NCBI RefSeq assembly: GCF_001042905.1
Contig: NZ_JYLB01000004.1
Coordinates: 186,001 to 250,000, forward strand
Length of the DNA stretch: 64,000 bases
Reading direction: 5' to 3'
Origin: Pseudomonas lini
Lineage (GTDB): Bacteria > Pseudomonadota > Gammaproteobacteria > Pseudomonadales > Pseudomonadaceae
In this document: piece by piece, positions 39,001-46,900 of the stretch
How the letters are laid out: each line of letters begins with the position of its first letter
Position numbering within the stretch: position 1 is the first letter of the stretch
The notes under the pieces: model-generated
Databases searched by the model: none
Seen by the model: only the letters and a program-made list of their open reading frames with translations
Told to the model about the DNA's origin: nothing
Made by a program: the position numbers and the translations under genes

Positions 39001-41655
39001 CTTGCCTTGGGCTGCAAAGGCTTCCCGGGTATTGGCGTCAATGGCGATATTCAGTACTTGCTGTCCATGGACGTCGATCTGTCGTTGCAGCACGGCAAAT
39101 TCGCCCTGCAGTTTCAGCATCAGGCGCCACGGCTCGGTCAGGCTTTCACGGCGATATTCAAGGTCGAAGGCCGAGGTGGTGGGGGCGCCAAGGAAAGCGT
39201 GGCGGATCTGCGTCTCATAGTGCCCGGCCAGATCCAGCTCGGTGATCAGCTTGCGCAGATAGGGTTGTGTGATGCCGGTTTTCAGCTTCTGGCGTTCTGC
39301 CTCGTCATCCGTAGAGATCTCGACCTGCATGAGCGACAGTCGCCACCACATCGCCTGATCGATATTGGTTTGGGCCAGTTCGGTGAGGGACAGCTTGCTG
39401 CGGTTTTTACTGGCTATCAGCACATTCTCCTGAGGCGTTCCCGGTGCTGCGCCATCGGTCACGACCTTCTGCCAGGTAGTTGAATCGGGCAGATCCAGCA
39501 TTACCTCAAAACCTTGCTTGAGGGCGAAGTCCTTACGCAGGCGAACGTCGATGCGTTTCTGGCTGAAATCATCCCGTGGCGGCAGATCCCGTTCGAGTAA
39601 CTCATGGGAGCGTTTCATCGCCGCAATGTAAGTCTTGAACAGTTGCTTGAACTGCAAGCGTCGAGCATCGGACAGTGTGCCGAGCCACTGTGGCAGTGCT
39701 TGAGCCAGGACGCTGCTGTGGTTTTGCTCGAGGAGTTGCGCGAAGGCCAGTTCCCGCGCGGCGGGCATTGGCACGGTCAGACGGGCGAGGGTGTGTTCGC
39801 GCAGTTTCTCCAACGCCACGGTACATTGCTGGGTTTTGGCTGGTACGGGGTTGTCGGCAATCAGTCGTGTCGCCTGCTGTACACAGCGGTAAAGCTGATT
39901 TTGCAGGGCATATTCGAACGGGTCGCCGCTCAACTCGCTCAGGTGCAAGGCCAATACCTCGTCGTTGGCGCTCAGTTTGAACAGTGCTTGTTCCAGTGCT
40001 TGTCGAGAGGCGAAACGCTGCAAGCCACCGAACCGGCCGGGCCAGTACAACAACAGACTGTGAGACGCGACACCGCGCAGCACGGACGGGGGCGTGATCA
40101 GCAGCACGCCGTCCAGTTCCTCGGTTTGAGTGTTGCCGTCGTCGTCTTTGGTGGCCGACAGGGTCAGCCGTGCGACCGCGACATCTGCATTGCGCGGCGC
40201 GGCTGGAGCATCGAGAACCGCTTGAACCCAGCGGTGTTCTTCAGGGCTGAGCTGGTTCAGGGTCAATTGAATCTCTGCCTCGCTGCGCAACCCCGCTAGC
40301 CGCGCCTGATACAGCGCGGTGTAATGCGCATTCGATGCGTGGCGCAGTTCCAGCATCTTCAGCGCGTCGCGGGTGTCCAGCAATGCAGATGCGGCGGTGT
40401 GGCTGGCCTGTTCGGCTGCCGCCAAGGCGTCGAGGTGTTTTTTCAGGTTCTGCAGGCGTGGATCATTCAGATCCCCCGCGAAGTCTTTGCCAAGCAGGGT
40501 TTCGAGGGCTGCGCAGTGATATGCCAGGGCTTTCCGGCGGGTGTCCAGCGCAATGTCGGGGGTGAGTAAGCCGAACTGCGGAACACTGTCGCCGGTCTCT
40601 CCCTCGCTGATGATGTCCGCCGGCAATTCGGCAGGTTCGGCAAAAACAGCTTCCTGGCGGTATTGCCGATCCAGTCGGTCGGCGGCGTCCATCGCGGCGG
40701 CGCCATGCTCGGCGATATCACTGCCGTTGCCCTGACGAATACTGTTCATCCAGTCGACCGATACCCGTGCAATCAGCTGTTCGGCGGCTACCTCCAGCGG
40801 CGTGGTTACGATGCGGGTGTATTCGAGACTGACGCCGTCGAGCCGGGGCATTCCGATAGCGTTTTGCGGGTGTGCGATCAGCCAGTTTTCCATCTCAGGA
40901 CGGTGCTGGAAGTGCCTCCATGCCGGTTGCTGCTCTGGCAGGTACAGCAACTGTGCGGCTGGTTGTTCGGTGCTGATGAGTAAAACCCCGGGCAACTCGA
41001 CACGGTGACTGTCAGTCCTGAGCGCCAGCTGATTGATAGCCATCCGGGGGGAACCGCTGGGGGGATCGATCAGTGCCAGCAGGGGTTTCATCTGCTCGGC
41101 CGTCAAGGTGCGCTGGGCATGGGCCACCTGGCTGGAGGCTTCGATGTGCTGGCGATACAACTGGATAGCCAGCGCTCTGCGCGATACCGCGGTCCCGGGC
41201 GCCCGGGCACTCCACCAGCGCTCCCAGTCGTGATTGAGCAGGCGCTCCGGGTTCAGGGTTTTCAGCTGTTCGAGCAGTTCGAAAGGGGACTTGCCGTAGA
41301 GGCGGTGTTCCCGTGCAAGACCGATCACCACGCAACGCGCGTTGAGTGAAACCTCGACCGCAGGCTGTTGCAGCACAAAGGCGCAGGCGTGGGTCAGGCT
41401 GACAAAGTGTTCCGGCCGGGTGCTGGTGGTGAAGAACCCCAGACCGACCCGATTTCCGTCCAGGTCCCAGTGTTCCTTGAGCAAACGGGTAATCGAGGCA
41501 CGTGCGCCCGGACTTTGCGCCATGAGTTCGAGCCACTGTCGGCGACAGTCGCGCCAGCGTTCCGAGGCTGTCAGTAACAGGCTTTGATCGGGGTTGGGTG
41601 CAAGCGGGTGGGAAAAGCCGAAATCGGCCAGTAAGGGCTTGGGGGCGTCGGGCAT
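36094..41655 (-). CDS. Giant DUF6543 (dermonecrotic-toxin-like) protein with three repeated motifs
   Basis: A protein of about 1853 residues without signal peptide. The pattern GVLLI...LLYLP...RxF...LExxL, which also occurs in the N-terminal region of the NEL protein, appears three times: near residues 218-260, 513-555 and 907-945. A hydrophobic region at about 1038-1110 (FNYLKMALGMVPFVGTAIAL) is followed by a long charged helical part. No known catalytic motif was recognised. Family knowledge: DUF6543 proteins are widespread in Pseudomonas and named after a dermonecrotic-toxin-like domain, but their action is largely unknown. I chose the ATG at 41655 because GGAG lies upstream; an ATG at 41709 is possible. 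It is monocistronic. Confidence 0.7.
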   Translation of the reverse strand: MPDAPKPLLADFGFSHPLAPNPDQSLLLTASERWRDCRRQWLELMAQSPGARASITRLLKEHWDLDGNRVGLGFFTTSTRPEHFVSLTHACAFVLQQPAVEVSLNARCVVIGLAREHRLYGKSPFELLEQLKTLNPERLLNHDWERWWSARAPGTAVSRRALAIQLYRQHIEASSQVAHAQRTLTAEQMKPLLALIDPPSGSPRMAINQLALRTDSHRVELPGVLLISTEQPAAQLLYLPEQQPAWRHFQHRPEMENWLIAHPQNAIGMPRLDGVSLEYTRIVTTPLEVAAEQLIARVSVDWMNSIRQGNGSDIAEHGAAAMDAADRLDRQYRQEAVFAEPAELPADIISEGETGDSVPQFGLLTPDIALDTRRKALAYHCAALETLLGKDFAGDLNDPRLQNLKKHLDALAAAEQASHTAASALLDTRDALKMLELRHASNAHYTALYQARLAGLRSEAEIQLTLNQLSPEEHRWVQAVLDAPAAPRNADVAVARLTLSATKDDDGNTQTEELDGVLLITPPSVLRGVASHSLLLYWPGRFGGLQRFASRQALEQALFKLSANDEVLALHLSELSGDPFEYALQNQLYRCVQQATRLIADNPVPAKTQQCTVALEKLREHTLARLTVPMPAARELAFAQLLEQNHSSVLAQALPQWLGTLSDARRLQFKQLFKTYIAAMKRSHELLERDLPPRDDFSQKRIDVRLRKDFALKQGFEVMLDLPDSTTWQKVVTDGAAPGTPQENVLIASKNRSKLSLTELAQTNIDQAMWWRLSLMQVEISTDDEAERQKLKTGITQPYLRKLITELDLAGHYETQIRHAFLGAPTTSAFDLEYRRESLTEPWRLMLKLQGEFAVLQRQIDVHGQQVLNIAIDANTREAFAAQGKRIVLLPAHLTVGGEDTQHQGPSTLTGVTFIQEQVSGLTLLYLPDSPDGLHLRQYDTLEQARQNLFNLCLHTNMVNYLAGRALHGDFALHVSRINQALLRNFDALIGVGMAWPATTSLAAHLLNVHMGRLLQAHRSTSRSNDALYLEHCALKSGAMFNYLKMALGMVPFVGTAIALYDAWGSANLAVAAFLRGDVGHGLAEVEAVLLSLIDAAMDILPGANAAPGAARAITRHRQLRTMARTAGALQASSRRQARRVLDYFHGYEYEHQISLAGLQPATHGIYRNVYRHADGDFMISQGRIYRIELSDAPRGWRLHGTWARAYKQPIALDEAGNWNTHYAVYGTLMEGGGVGGGAALGHLADGMDPLWPAAIRRWLPRWWTDRNLRRQLTLTNTADAYIRRLDTQTRRTNVAIDSYHASTPSQRQALRAPLESACAADIDAAQNCYQNLADLLPLSHGRKRTQIKELQSSNAWVVVDRTVHRIQFGKERLLEHLDRIDELVTRSDTTPVNDTGAHLRLMEQRKNVRKAFLQEFDQAHAAVEQVNLWNRQITYREHKARMAADVATVNTMLSETNYRYLKAAHLLEIITRLDAIDDTTWVYFHVQLKQARTQVGRALFTQHNLSEVRASLTQRNRVFEDCLATYAEFRRNLKAWTLGYPQHLDLEQITPFLDSLAKVEEYARNALGHRASITPTEGTTGKKLFETEDNRLFVGVEHTDAATRQKRFTIDGIDGRTETWLPRSSGKYHLSEPAVPAQSPLPSDVQPLLAEARKRLATVPTYKNKVDGYARQDMLPVDLEHMMSLEAAELSMRAQAIERLSPHDPLVLQLSDQARDLARAGRTLRIEQSMNSKTPTEGYLDYLLEQRVVDIRKEGALRDIGKRPDGRRDFLQEYEVRDLTRQPPQTLWYAHFHYPSAKSPFNDFVKGHLKLPEQRNLGLQWQQAQASSGAQVESIWRGDIGKPLAHKHFPQL

Positions 41656-41949
41656 GGCGACTGGTCTCCAAAGGGCAAGAGGGCCGGGTTGTACCGGCGT
41701 CGAGGCCATTAGAGGTCAGTTGCGAGGGGGGCTGGTGGTACATAGTTATAGGGTTGTGCGCTTATCAAACGCCACGTCCACGCCACGGCCCATTTTAAAT
41801 AGCGATGGCCGACGGTCGAACGCGTTCGGCCGTGTGGGTCGATGACCGCTCGGCAATCTTCATCAAACTGTCACGTAACTGTGGCAGCGCGCTTGAACAA
41901 ACTTCATCAGACTCGCGCTCTACTGGAGTTCTGCGTTTCGGTGTTTTTC

Positions 41950-42984
41950 ATGCGTGCCTTATTTTTATCGGTGGCCACCTTTCTGGCCGCTTTATTGTTC
42001 AGCCTGTCGTCCCTGGCGGCTTCGCGGTGCGATGTCAATGTTCCGACCGAGCGGGTCGATCTGGAGCAGGTGAGCCTGGCCTACCAGAGCATTGGACGTG
42101 CCTCGGATCCGGCGTTGTTGCTGGTGATGGGCCTGGGCGGGCAGTTGATTCACTGGCCGGATGAGGTGGTGGTTGCGCTGTGTCAGCAGGGTTTTCGGGT
42201 GATTCGCTATGACAATCGCGATGTGGGTCTCTCGACTTGGCGGCAGACGCCTGTCGAGGCCAACCTGACCTTCGAAGTGCTGCGCTACAAACTCGGTTTG
42301 CCGGTATCGGCGCCGTACACCCTGACCGACATGGCTGACGATGCCTTTGGACTGATGGATGCCTTGCACGTCAAACAATTCCACGTACTGGGCGCCAGCA
42401 TGGGCGGGATGATCGTCCAGCATATGGCGGCCATGGCACCGCAGCGTGTCGAGAGCCTGACGCTGCTGATGACCAGCTCGGGTGCCGAAGGCTTGCCGGC
42501 GCCGAGTGCGGCGCTGGTGCAGTTACTCGCGCGACGCGGCGCGCCGAATCGCGAAGTGGCGCTGGAGCAACAAGCCGATTTGCTGGCGGCATTGGGTAGC
42601 CCGACGGTGAGCGATGACCGGCAGGCGTTGTTGCAGCAGGCGGCGCAGTCCTATGACCGGGCGTTCAACCCGGAGGGCGTGAAGCGTCAGATCATGGCCA
42701 TCCTCGCCGAACGGAGCCGCGTGGCGCTGCTCAACCAATTGCGGGTGCCGACGCTGGTGGTTCACGGCACCGCCGATCCGTTGTTGCCGGTGATGCATGG
42801 CGTGCACCTGGCGGCGCATATCCGTGGCAGTCAGTTGAAGCTGATCCCGGGGTTGGCGCATCGTTTTCAAGAGGCGTTCAAGGTGCCTTTGTTGGCGGCG
42901 GTGTTGCCGTATTTGCAGGCCCATCGAGAAGACACCTCGCATTGGGCGCAGATTGATCCGGTGACCGAACGCAATCTTCTATAA
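41950..42984 (+). CDS. Exported alpha/beta hydrolase
   Basis: A 344-residue protein with a signal peptide ([24 protein letters not shown]). The hydrolase fold shows an oxyanion motif (VMGLGGQ), [10 protein letters not shown], the nucleophile elbow GASMGG, a likely acid in VVHGTADPL and a histidine in GLAHRF. Thus the triad is complete. The substrate is unknown; esters are typical. The start is uncertain: ATG at 41950 or GTG at 41941, the latter better spaced from GGAG at 41925. The frame extends further upstream to 41842 without a signal-peptide-like start. It is transcribed alone and followed by a REPIN. Confidence 0.8.
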   Translation: MRALFLSVATFLAALLFSLSSLAASRCDVNVPTERVDLEQVSLAYQSIGRASDPALLLVMGLGGQLIHWPDEVVVALCQQGFRVIRYDNRDVGLSTWRQTPVEANLTFEVLRYKLGLPVSAPYTLTDMADDAFGLMDALHVKQFHVLGASMGGMIVQHMAAMAPQRVESLTLLMTSSGAEGLPAPSAALVQLLARRGAPNREVALEQQADLLAALGSPTVSDDRQALLQQAAQSYDRAFNPEGVKRQIMAILAERSRVALLNQLRVPTLVVHGTADPLLPVMHGVHLAAHIRGSQLKLIPGLAHRFQEAFKVPLLAAVLPYLQAHREDTSHWAQIDPVTERNLL

Positions 42985-43012
42985 CACCCAAATCCAAAGT
43001 GGGGACAGGCTC

Positions 43013-43148
43013 TTGTGGCGAGGGGGCTTGCCCCCGTTGGGTGGCGAAGCCGCCCTTGAAATCAGCCATCGCGGTGATTCAGGTAAACCACATGTACCGC
43101 GTTTACGACTGCTGCGCAGCCGAACGGGGGCAAGCCCCCTCGCCACAA
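43013..43148. repeat. REPIN, GTGGCGAGGGGGC family, copy 4
   Basis: The arms TTGTGGCGAGGGGGCTTGCC and the complement surround a spacer. The right half of the spacer (GACTGCTGCGCAGCCGAAC) equals that of the copies flanking the RAYT; the left half differs. Confidence 0.85.
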
Positions 43149-43174
43149 AAGCGCCTCAATTACAGGAGGCTGTT

Positions 43175-43531
43175 TTACGTTGGAACGAAGTTATCAAGCA
43201 CCCGGTTCACCGCCAGTTCACCCAACATGACGGAGTTCTGGATGCCGAGCACGGTGTTGCGCTGCGGGCCGTCCACCAGCCCCGCGAAATCACTCAACAT
43301 CACGCTCGCCGCTGCCAGGGATTCGCAGGCGTTGACCAGCAGGGATTCGTTATCGGCGCCGGGGGCGACGGAGTAAAGGGTGCTGGGTTTGCGTGGGATG
43401 TCTTTGGGAATGACCGGTTTGAGGTAGTAATCGAGGGCGCGGTCGGCGGCTTCGTTGAGCTTTTTGGAGCCTGGGGTTTCGTATGGGGAAACGTCGTCGG
43501 TTTCCGGTGGGTTTGGAGTGATTTTGAACAT
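43175..43531 (-). CDS. DUF6124 family protein
   Basis: A 118-residue soluble protein starting MFKITPNPPETDD, followed by SKKLNEAADRALDYYL and a helical C-terminal half (NESLLVNACESLAAASVMLSDFAGLVDG). This pattern is one I know from many short Pseudomonas proteins of unknown function grouped as DUF6124. No catalytic motif is seen. The frame and codon use look genuine. Its upstream region contains two inverted pairs of the motif TTAGTAG/CTACTAA, described separately. No operon partner is present. Confidence 0.8.
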   Translation of the reverse strand: MFKITPNPPETDDVSPYETPGSKKLNEAADRALDYYLKPVIPKDIPRKPSTLYSVAPGADNESLLVNACESLAAASVMLSDFAGLVDGPQRNTVLGIQNSVMLGELAVNRVLDNFVPT

Positions 43532-43534
43532 TGA

Positions 43535-43750
43535 ACCTGTTAGTAGAGCTGCAACTCATCTCGCTACTAAACGGAATGGGGAGGCAGCTGTGCGCAAGTT
43601 AGTAGACCGGCCTCCAGTCAAAACCGGCGCGCCCGAGGGCACCATGCGCACAGCCACCATCAAGTGCAGGCGAATGCCTGACTGGATGACACTTATGCGA
43701 CCGGAAAGAAATGCCGGGCTACTAAACCCGATCACTGGGAATCAGTGACA
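43535..43750. promoter_or_regulatory. Repeat-rich, possibly structured region upstream of the DUF6124 gene
   Basis: TTAGTAG occurs at 43540-43546 and 43599-43605, and its complement CTACTAA at 43564-43570 and 43719-43725. The outer pair extends to 12 positions (TTAGTAGaCCGG / CCGGgCTACTAA, 43599-43610 with 43714-43725) with one mismatch. Inside lies the hairpin CAGGC-GAAT-GCCTG (43667-43680). No protein-coding gene is convincing. It may be a structured leader RNA, an sRNA or a mobile repeat. Confidence 0.5.
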
Positions 43751-44058
43751 GGAACCAAGTTACCGACGGGCCTCCAGGCGCACAAGCCGGCGGATTCTGA
43801 CGTGGTTGTAGGCGACGGCGCAAGGCGCTGTAGCTTTCAGGAAGTAACGCTAAACAGAACTAAACACACCCTTCCAAACACCCCAAAACCTGTGGGAGCG
43901 GGCTTGATCGCGAATGCGGTGCTTCAGTCAAAGCAGATATCGACTGACACGACGCCTTCGCGAGCAAGCCCGCTCCCACAAGGGATCTGCTGCGCGCTTT
44001 GGCCCCTCGGGTGTATCGTTCAAACTTTCCGGCGCGACCCAAGCCTGCGAGGTGTGTG
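43751..44058. other. Rest of the gene-free interval before the DsbA-like gene
   Basis: It contains a REPIN (43891-43980) and the upstream region of the DsbA-family gene. I see no gene and no further clear structure. Confidence 0.5.
43891..43980. repeat. REPIN, TGTGGGAGCGGGCTTG family, copy 1
   Basis: The inverted arms TGTGGGAGCGGGCTTG and the complement enclose a spacer of about 45 bases. The related copy is at 53884-53975. Confidence 0.85.
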
Positions 44059-44724
44059 ATGAGTACCCCCCTGAAAATCGATTTCGTCAGCGACGTGTCC
44101 TGCCCCTGGTGCGTCGTCGGTCTGTATAGCCTGACCCGCGCCCTGGATTTGCTCGGCGACGAAGTCCAGGCCGAGATCCGTTTCCAGCCGTTCGAACTGA
44201 ACCCGAAGATGGGCCCCGAAGGCCAGAACATCACCGAACACATCAGCGAAAAGTACGGCTCGACGCCTGAGCAATCGCAGAAGAACCGCGAAATGATCCG
44301 CGCGCGCGGCGCCGAGGTCGGGTTTGCCTTTCGCACGGACGGCAACAGCCGTATCTACAACACTTTCGATGCTCATCGCTTGCTGCATTGGGCGGGGCTG
44401 GAAGGGTTGCAGTTCAACCTGAAAGACGCCCTGTTCAAGGCGTATTTCAGCGAGGGCGGCAATCCGTCCGATCACGGGCAATTGGCGCAGCTCGCCGAAA
44501 GCGTGGGGCTGAATCGGCAGCGGGCCGAGGAGATTCTGGCGTCCGACGAATTCGCCAAAGAGGTTCGCGAGGAAGAACAGTTGTGGTTATCACGCGGCGT
44601 GAGTTCGGTGCCGACGGTAGTGTTCAACGGGCAGTACGCCGTCAGTGGCGGGCAGCCGGTGGAGACGTTTGTCGGTGCGATTCGCCAGATCATGAGTGAA
44701 GCCAAGGGCGGTACGGTCAACTGA
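44059..44724 (+). CDS. DsbA-family oxidoreductase (FrnE-like)
   Basis: A 221-residue protein with a thioredoxin-like start (KIDFVSDVSCPWCVVGLYSL) carrying the active-site motif CPWC near residue 17, and the cis-proline region GVSSVPTVVFNGQYAVSGGQP near the end. Between them is the helical insertion of DsbA folds. Since no signal peptide is present, it is expected in the cytoplasm, as for FrnE-type proteins, where it could act as a dithiol oxidoreductase or isomerase. I chose the ATG at 44059 with GAGG about 6 nt upstream; the longer frame starting at 43999 has no ribosome site. It stands alone. Confidence 0.85.
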   Translation: MSTPLKIDFVSDVSCPWCVVGLYSLTRALDLLGDEVQAEIRFQPFELNPKMGPEGQNITEHISEKYGSTPEQSQKNREMIRARGAEVGFAFRTDGNSRIYNTFDAHRLLHWAGLEGLQFNLKDALFKAYFSEGGNPSDHGQLAQLAESVGLNRQRAEEILASDEFAKEVREEEQLWLSRGVSSVPTVVFNGQYAVSGGQPVETFVGAIRQIMSEAKGGTVN

Positions 44725-44819
44725 CGGCTGCGGGTCGAAAATATATCAATGTGCTACTACGGTTTTTGCCGAGGCTGCCGACATAAGCAGCATCGTTAAT
44801 AATCATAGGGACTTGATCC

Positions 44820-45515
44820 ATGAATCTTCACGTTCTACGCACTTGGGCAGTGCTGACGTTGCTCGCCTGCCTGACCCTCACTGGCTGTGCTCATGTGCAA
44901 CCTCCAGTGCCGCTGGACCACCAATTCTGGGATGCCAAAGAGTCGACCATCGGCGTAGCGATCACCGTAGTGCCGGAGCCGGTGCTGGCGTTGACCGGCA
45001 ATCAGGGGCTTCTGCAATTCGCTATCAACAAAGGCGTTAACAGCAAGCTCAGTAGCAACGTCGAAAAATGGCAAGTACGTGACCTCAACACCTTGCCGGA
45101 TGCCATCGTCGCCAAGCTGCAGGCCAAGGGTTACAAGGCGAAGCGGATCGATGAGCCAGTCGACCTGTCGGTCTACAAGCAAACCGACTTCCGCGAAGGC
45201 TACATGACCCGGGACCTGAAGCCGGTCAAGGCGACCTACGGTGTCGATCGTCTGCTATTGGTGAATGTCTATGCCACCGGTGCCACCCGCAGCTACTACA
45301 GCGTCGTGCCGACCAGCGTGCCGATGGCGCAAGTGGGCGGACAGGGTATGGTGATCGATCTGGCGGACAACAAGCTGCTGTGGTTCAAACCCTTTGTCGT
45401 GACGCAAGCCGCTCAGGGCGAGTGGGATGAACCGACCTACACCAACCTGTCCAACGCGTTTTATCAGGCTGTGGACAATAGCCGTCAGCAAATGATTACC
45501 CCGTTCGCGCAATGA
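44820..45515 (+). CDS. Predicted lipoprotein of unknown function, first of a pair
   Basis: A 231-residue protein with a lipoprotein signal peptide ending in LTLTGC, so the mature protein probably starts at cysteine 23. The mature part begins HVQPPVPLDHQFWDAKESTIG. A central region contains LLLVNVYATGATRSYYSVVPT and ends with a segment about solvent-exposed aromatic residues. I do not recognise a family. It overlaps the next lipoprotein gene by 4 bases (ATGA), which suggests that the two products act together at the envelope. Confidence 0.7.
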   Translation: MNLHVLRTWAVLTLLACLTLTGCAHVQPPVPLDHQFWDAKESTIGVAITVVPEPVLALTGNQGLLQFAINKGVNSKLSSNVEKWQVRDLNTLPDAIVAKLQAKGYKAKRIDEPVDLSVYKQTDFREGYMTRDLKPVKATYGVDRLLLVNVYATGATRSYYSVVPTSVPMAQVGGQGMVIDLADNKLLWFKPFVVTQAAQGEWDEPTYTNLSNAFYQAVDNSRQQMITPFAQ

Positions 45516-46420
45516 AGCGCCTGCCCATAGTGGTCGGCGCGCTGGCCCTGCTGATGCTGACGGGGTGTGCGCAAAAACCGGCCCCTGAGGTCGGTTTCAA
45601 GGACCAGAGTGCCTTGCCTTACGTCCAGGCCCACGGGCTTAAGGTCGATGTGCAGTTGCCGCAATCCTTTGTCGGTGCGAGCACAGTGATTGACTCCCAG
45701 GCGGCCTTGAAGGCTGCGTCGTCGAGTCATAACCTGGTGGCCAGTTCGGGCAACACTGCCGGGCTTGCCGGTTTGCTGATCGCCAGCCTGATCAACACCC
45801 AGATGGGCAGCGGCAGCTTGCAGCGCGATGCGGAAAAAACCGCGCTCAAGGAGGCGCGACCGATGGCTGACTTGCTTGCAGGTGTTCCGTTGCAGGAGCG
45901 TCTACAAAAGCGCTATCAACAGGCTTCGCAAGTGGCCGGGTTCAAGCAAGGAGAAGGGCAGGTCACCGCGCGTTTGGTGATTGAGCCCAAACTGATGCTT
46001 ACCCCCGATCGCGGCAGTTTCGTGCTGGTCAATCAGGTGCAGGTTCAGGACATTGCCGGTTCGGCGCTGTATCGCATGCGGATCGAAGTCGTCAGCCAGC
46101 CGATTCGGCGCTGTGGCAAGCAGTGCATCGATGACGGCGGCCTAGATTTGGCAAAGGTCACGGCCGTGCTCGACGAGTGTATCGACGAGTCGATGCGCGT
46201 TTTGTCCACCGACCTGATGCAGTCGACACCGCCAGCGGCAGCCCAGGAAACCTTGCGTTATATCCTTGATGGCCAGCGAGTGGTCGAGCGTGGTTATCAA
46301 CTGGCCAACAACGGTAACTATTGGCGTTATCGCAACCTCTACGGGGCGGTGAAATCGGTGCCGGTGCCGTTTGAAGATGCGTTGACACAAGCACAGTTGC
46401 AGAAGGTTTACGGACAGTAA
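45512..46420 (+). CDS. Predicted lipoprotein of unknown function, second of a pair
   Basis: A 302-residue protein with a lipoprotein signal peptide (MKRLPIVVGALALLMLTGC). After it come LKVDVQLPQSFVGASTVIDS and a glycine/alanine-rich segment with membrane-like character (GNTAGLAGLLIASLINTQMG). Two cysteines in RRCGKQCIDD might form a disulfide. No known domain was recognised. Its ATG overlaps the stop of the preceding gene, so both are translated together. A REPIN follows. Confidence 0.7.
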   Translation: MKRLPIVVGALALLMLTGCAQKPAPEVGFKDQSALPYVQAHGLKVDVQLPQSFVGASTVIDSQAALKAASSSHNLVASSGNTAGLAGLLIASLINTQMGSGSLQRDAEKTALKEARPMADLLAGVPLQERLQKRYQQASQVAGFKQGEGQVTARLVIEPKLMLTPDRGSFVLVNQVQVQDIAGSALYRMRIEVVSQPIRRCGKQCIDDGGLDLAKVTAVLDECIDESMRVLSTDLMQSTPPAAAQETLRYILDGQRVVERGYQLANNGNYWRYRNLYGAVKSVPVPFEDALTQAQLQKVYGQ

Positions 46421-46444
46421 TCCAGGGACTCGCCCCGTACCCCT

Positions 46445-46546
46445 GTAGGAGCTGCCACAGGCTGCGATCTTTTGATCTTGATCTTTTGCGATCTGGTGGC
46501 CGTCGAGAATCAAGATCAAAAGATCGCAGCCTGCGGCAGCTCCTAC
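46445..46546. repeat. REPIN, GATCGCAGCCTGCGGCAGC family, copy 2
   Basis: Two inverted arms of the same family as 13384-13488, here in the order GTAGGAGCTGCC ... GGCAGCTCCTAC, with extra GATCTT and AAGATC pairing inside. Confidence 0.85.
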
Positions 46547-46561
46547 GGGTGTTTTGTCGCG

Positions 46562-46900
46562 TCAGCCGTGAAGGCGCATCCACACGCTGACCAACACCGT
46601 CGCCGCGATCAACCACGCCACCGCAGCCACCGCCAACGAAGCCTCCAGCCGCATCCGGTCGACCATCACATACAAGGTCGCCAGGTAGACGAAGTACGGA
46701 ATGATCGACCACATGCCAAACACGATGGTGGTTTTCAGATCATCCAGCGAGCGCCCTTTGCCGACGATGTAATGAGCGATCAGCGCAAAGGTCGGAAACA
46801 GCGGCACCAAGCCTGCGATGTAATAGTTTTTGGTCTTGGCCAGCATGGCCAGAATCACCACCACCGCCGCGCCCAGGGTCGCTTTGAACATCAGGTCCAT
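46562..46900 (-). CDS. glpM: GlpM family membrane protein
   Basis: A 112-residue protein with about four hydrophobic segments, matching GlpM in the block YYIAGLVPLFPTFALIAHYIVGKGR. Family knowledge: GlpM was first described in P. aeruginosa as a membrane protein that affects alginate production and is linked by name to the glycerol genes; its biochemical role is unknown. Its start codon overlaps the last base of the aauR stop (TGATG), so it is probably translated with aauSR although the glp genes lie 7 kb away. MFKAT a few codons in is an alternative start. Confidence 0.85.
   Translation of the reverse strand: MDLMFKATLGAAVVVILAMLAKTKNYYIAGLVPLFPTFALIAHYIVGKGRSLDDLKTTIVFGMWSIIPYFVYLATLYVMVDRMRLEASLAVAAVAWLIAATVLVSVWMRLHG

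Noticed and set aside
43013..43148. CRISPR-like repeat
   Set aside because: The repeats are paired inverted arms with single spacers, not regularly spaced direct repeats, and no cas genes are present.
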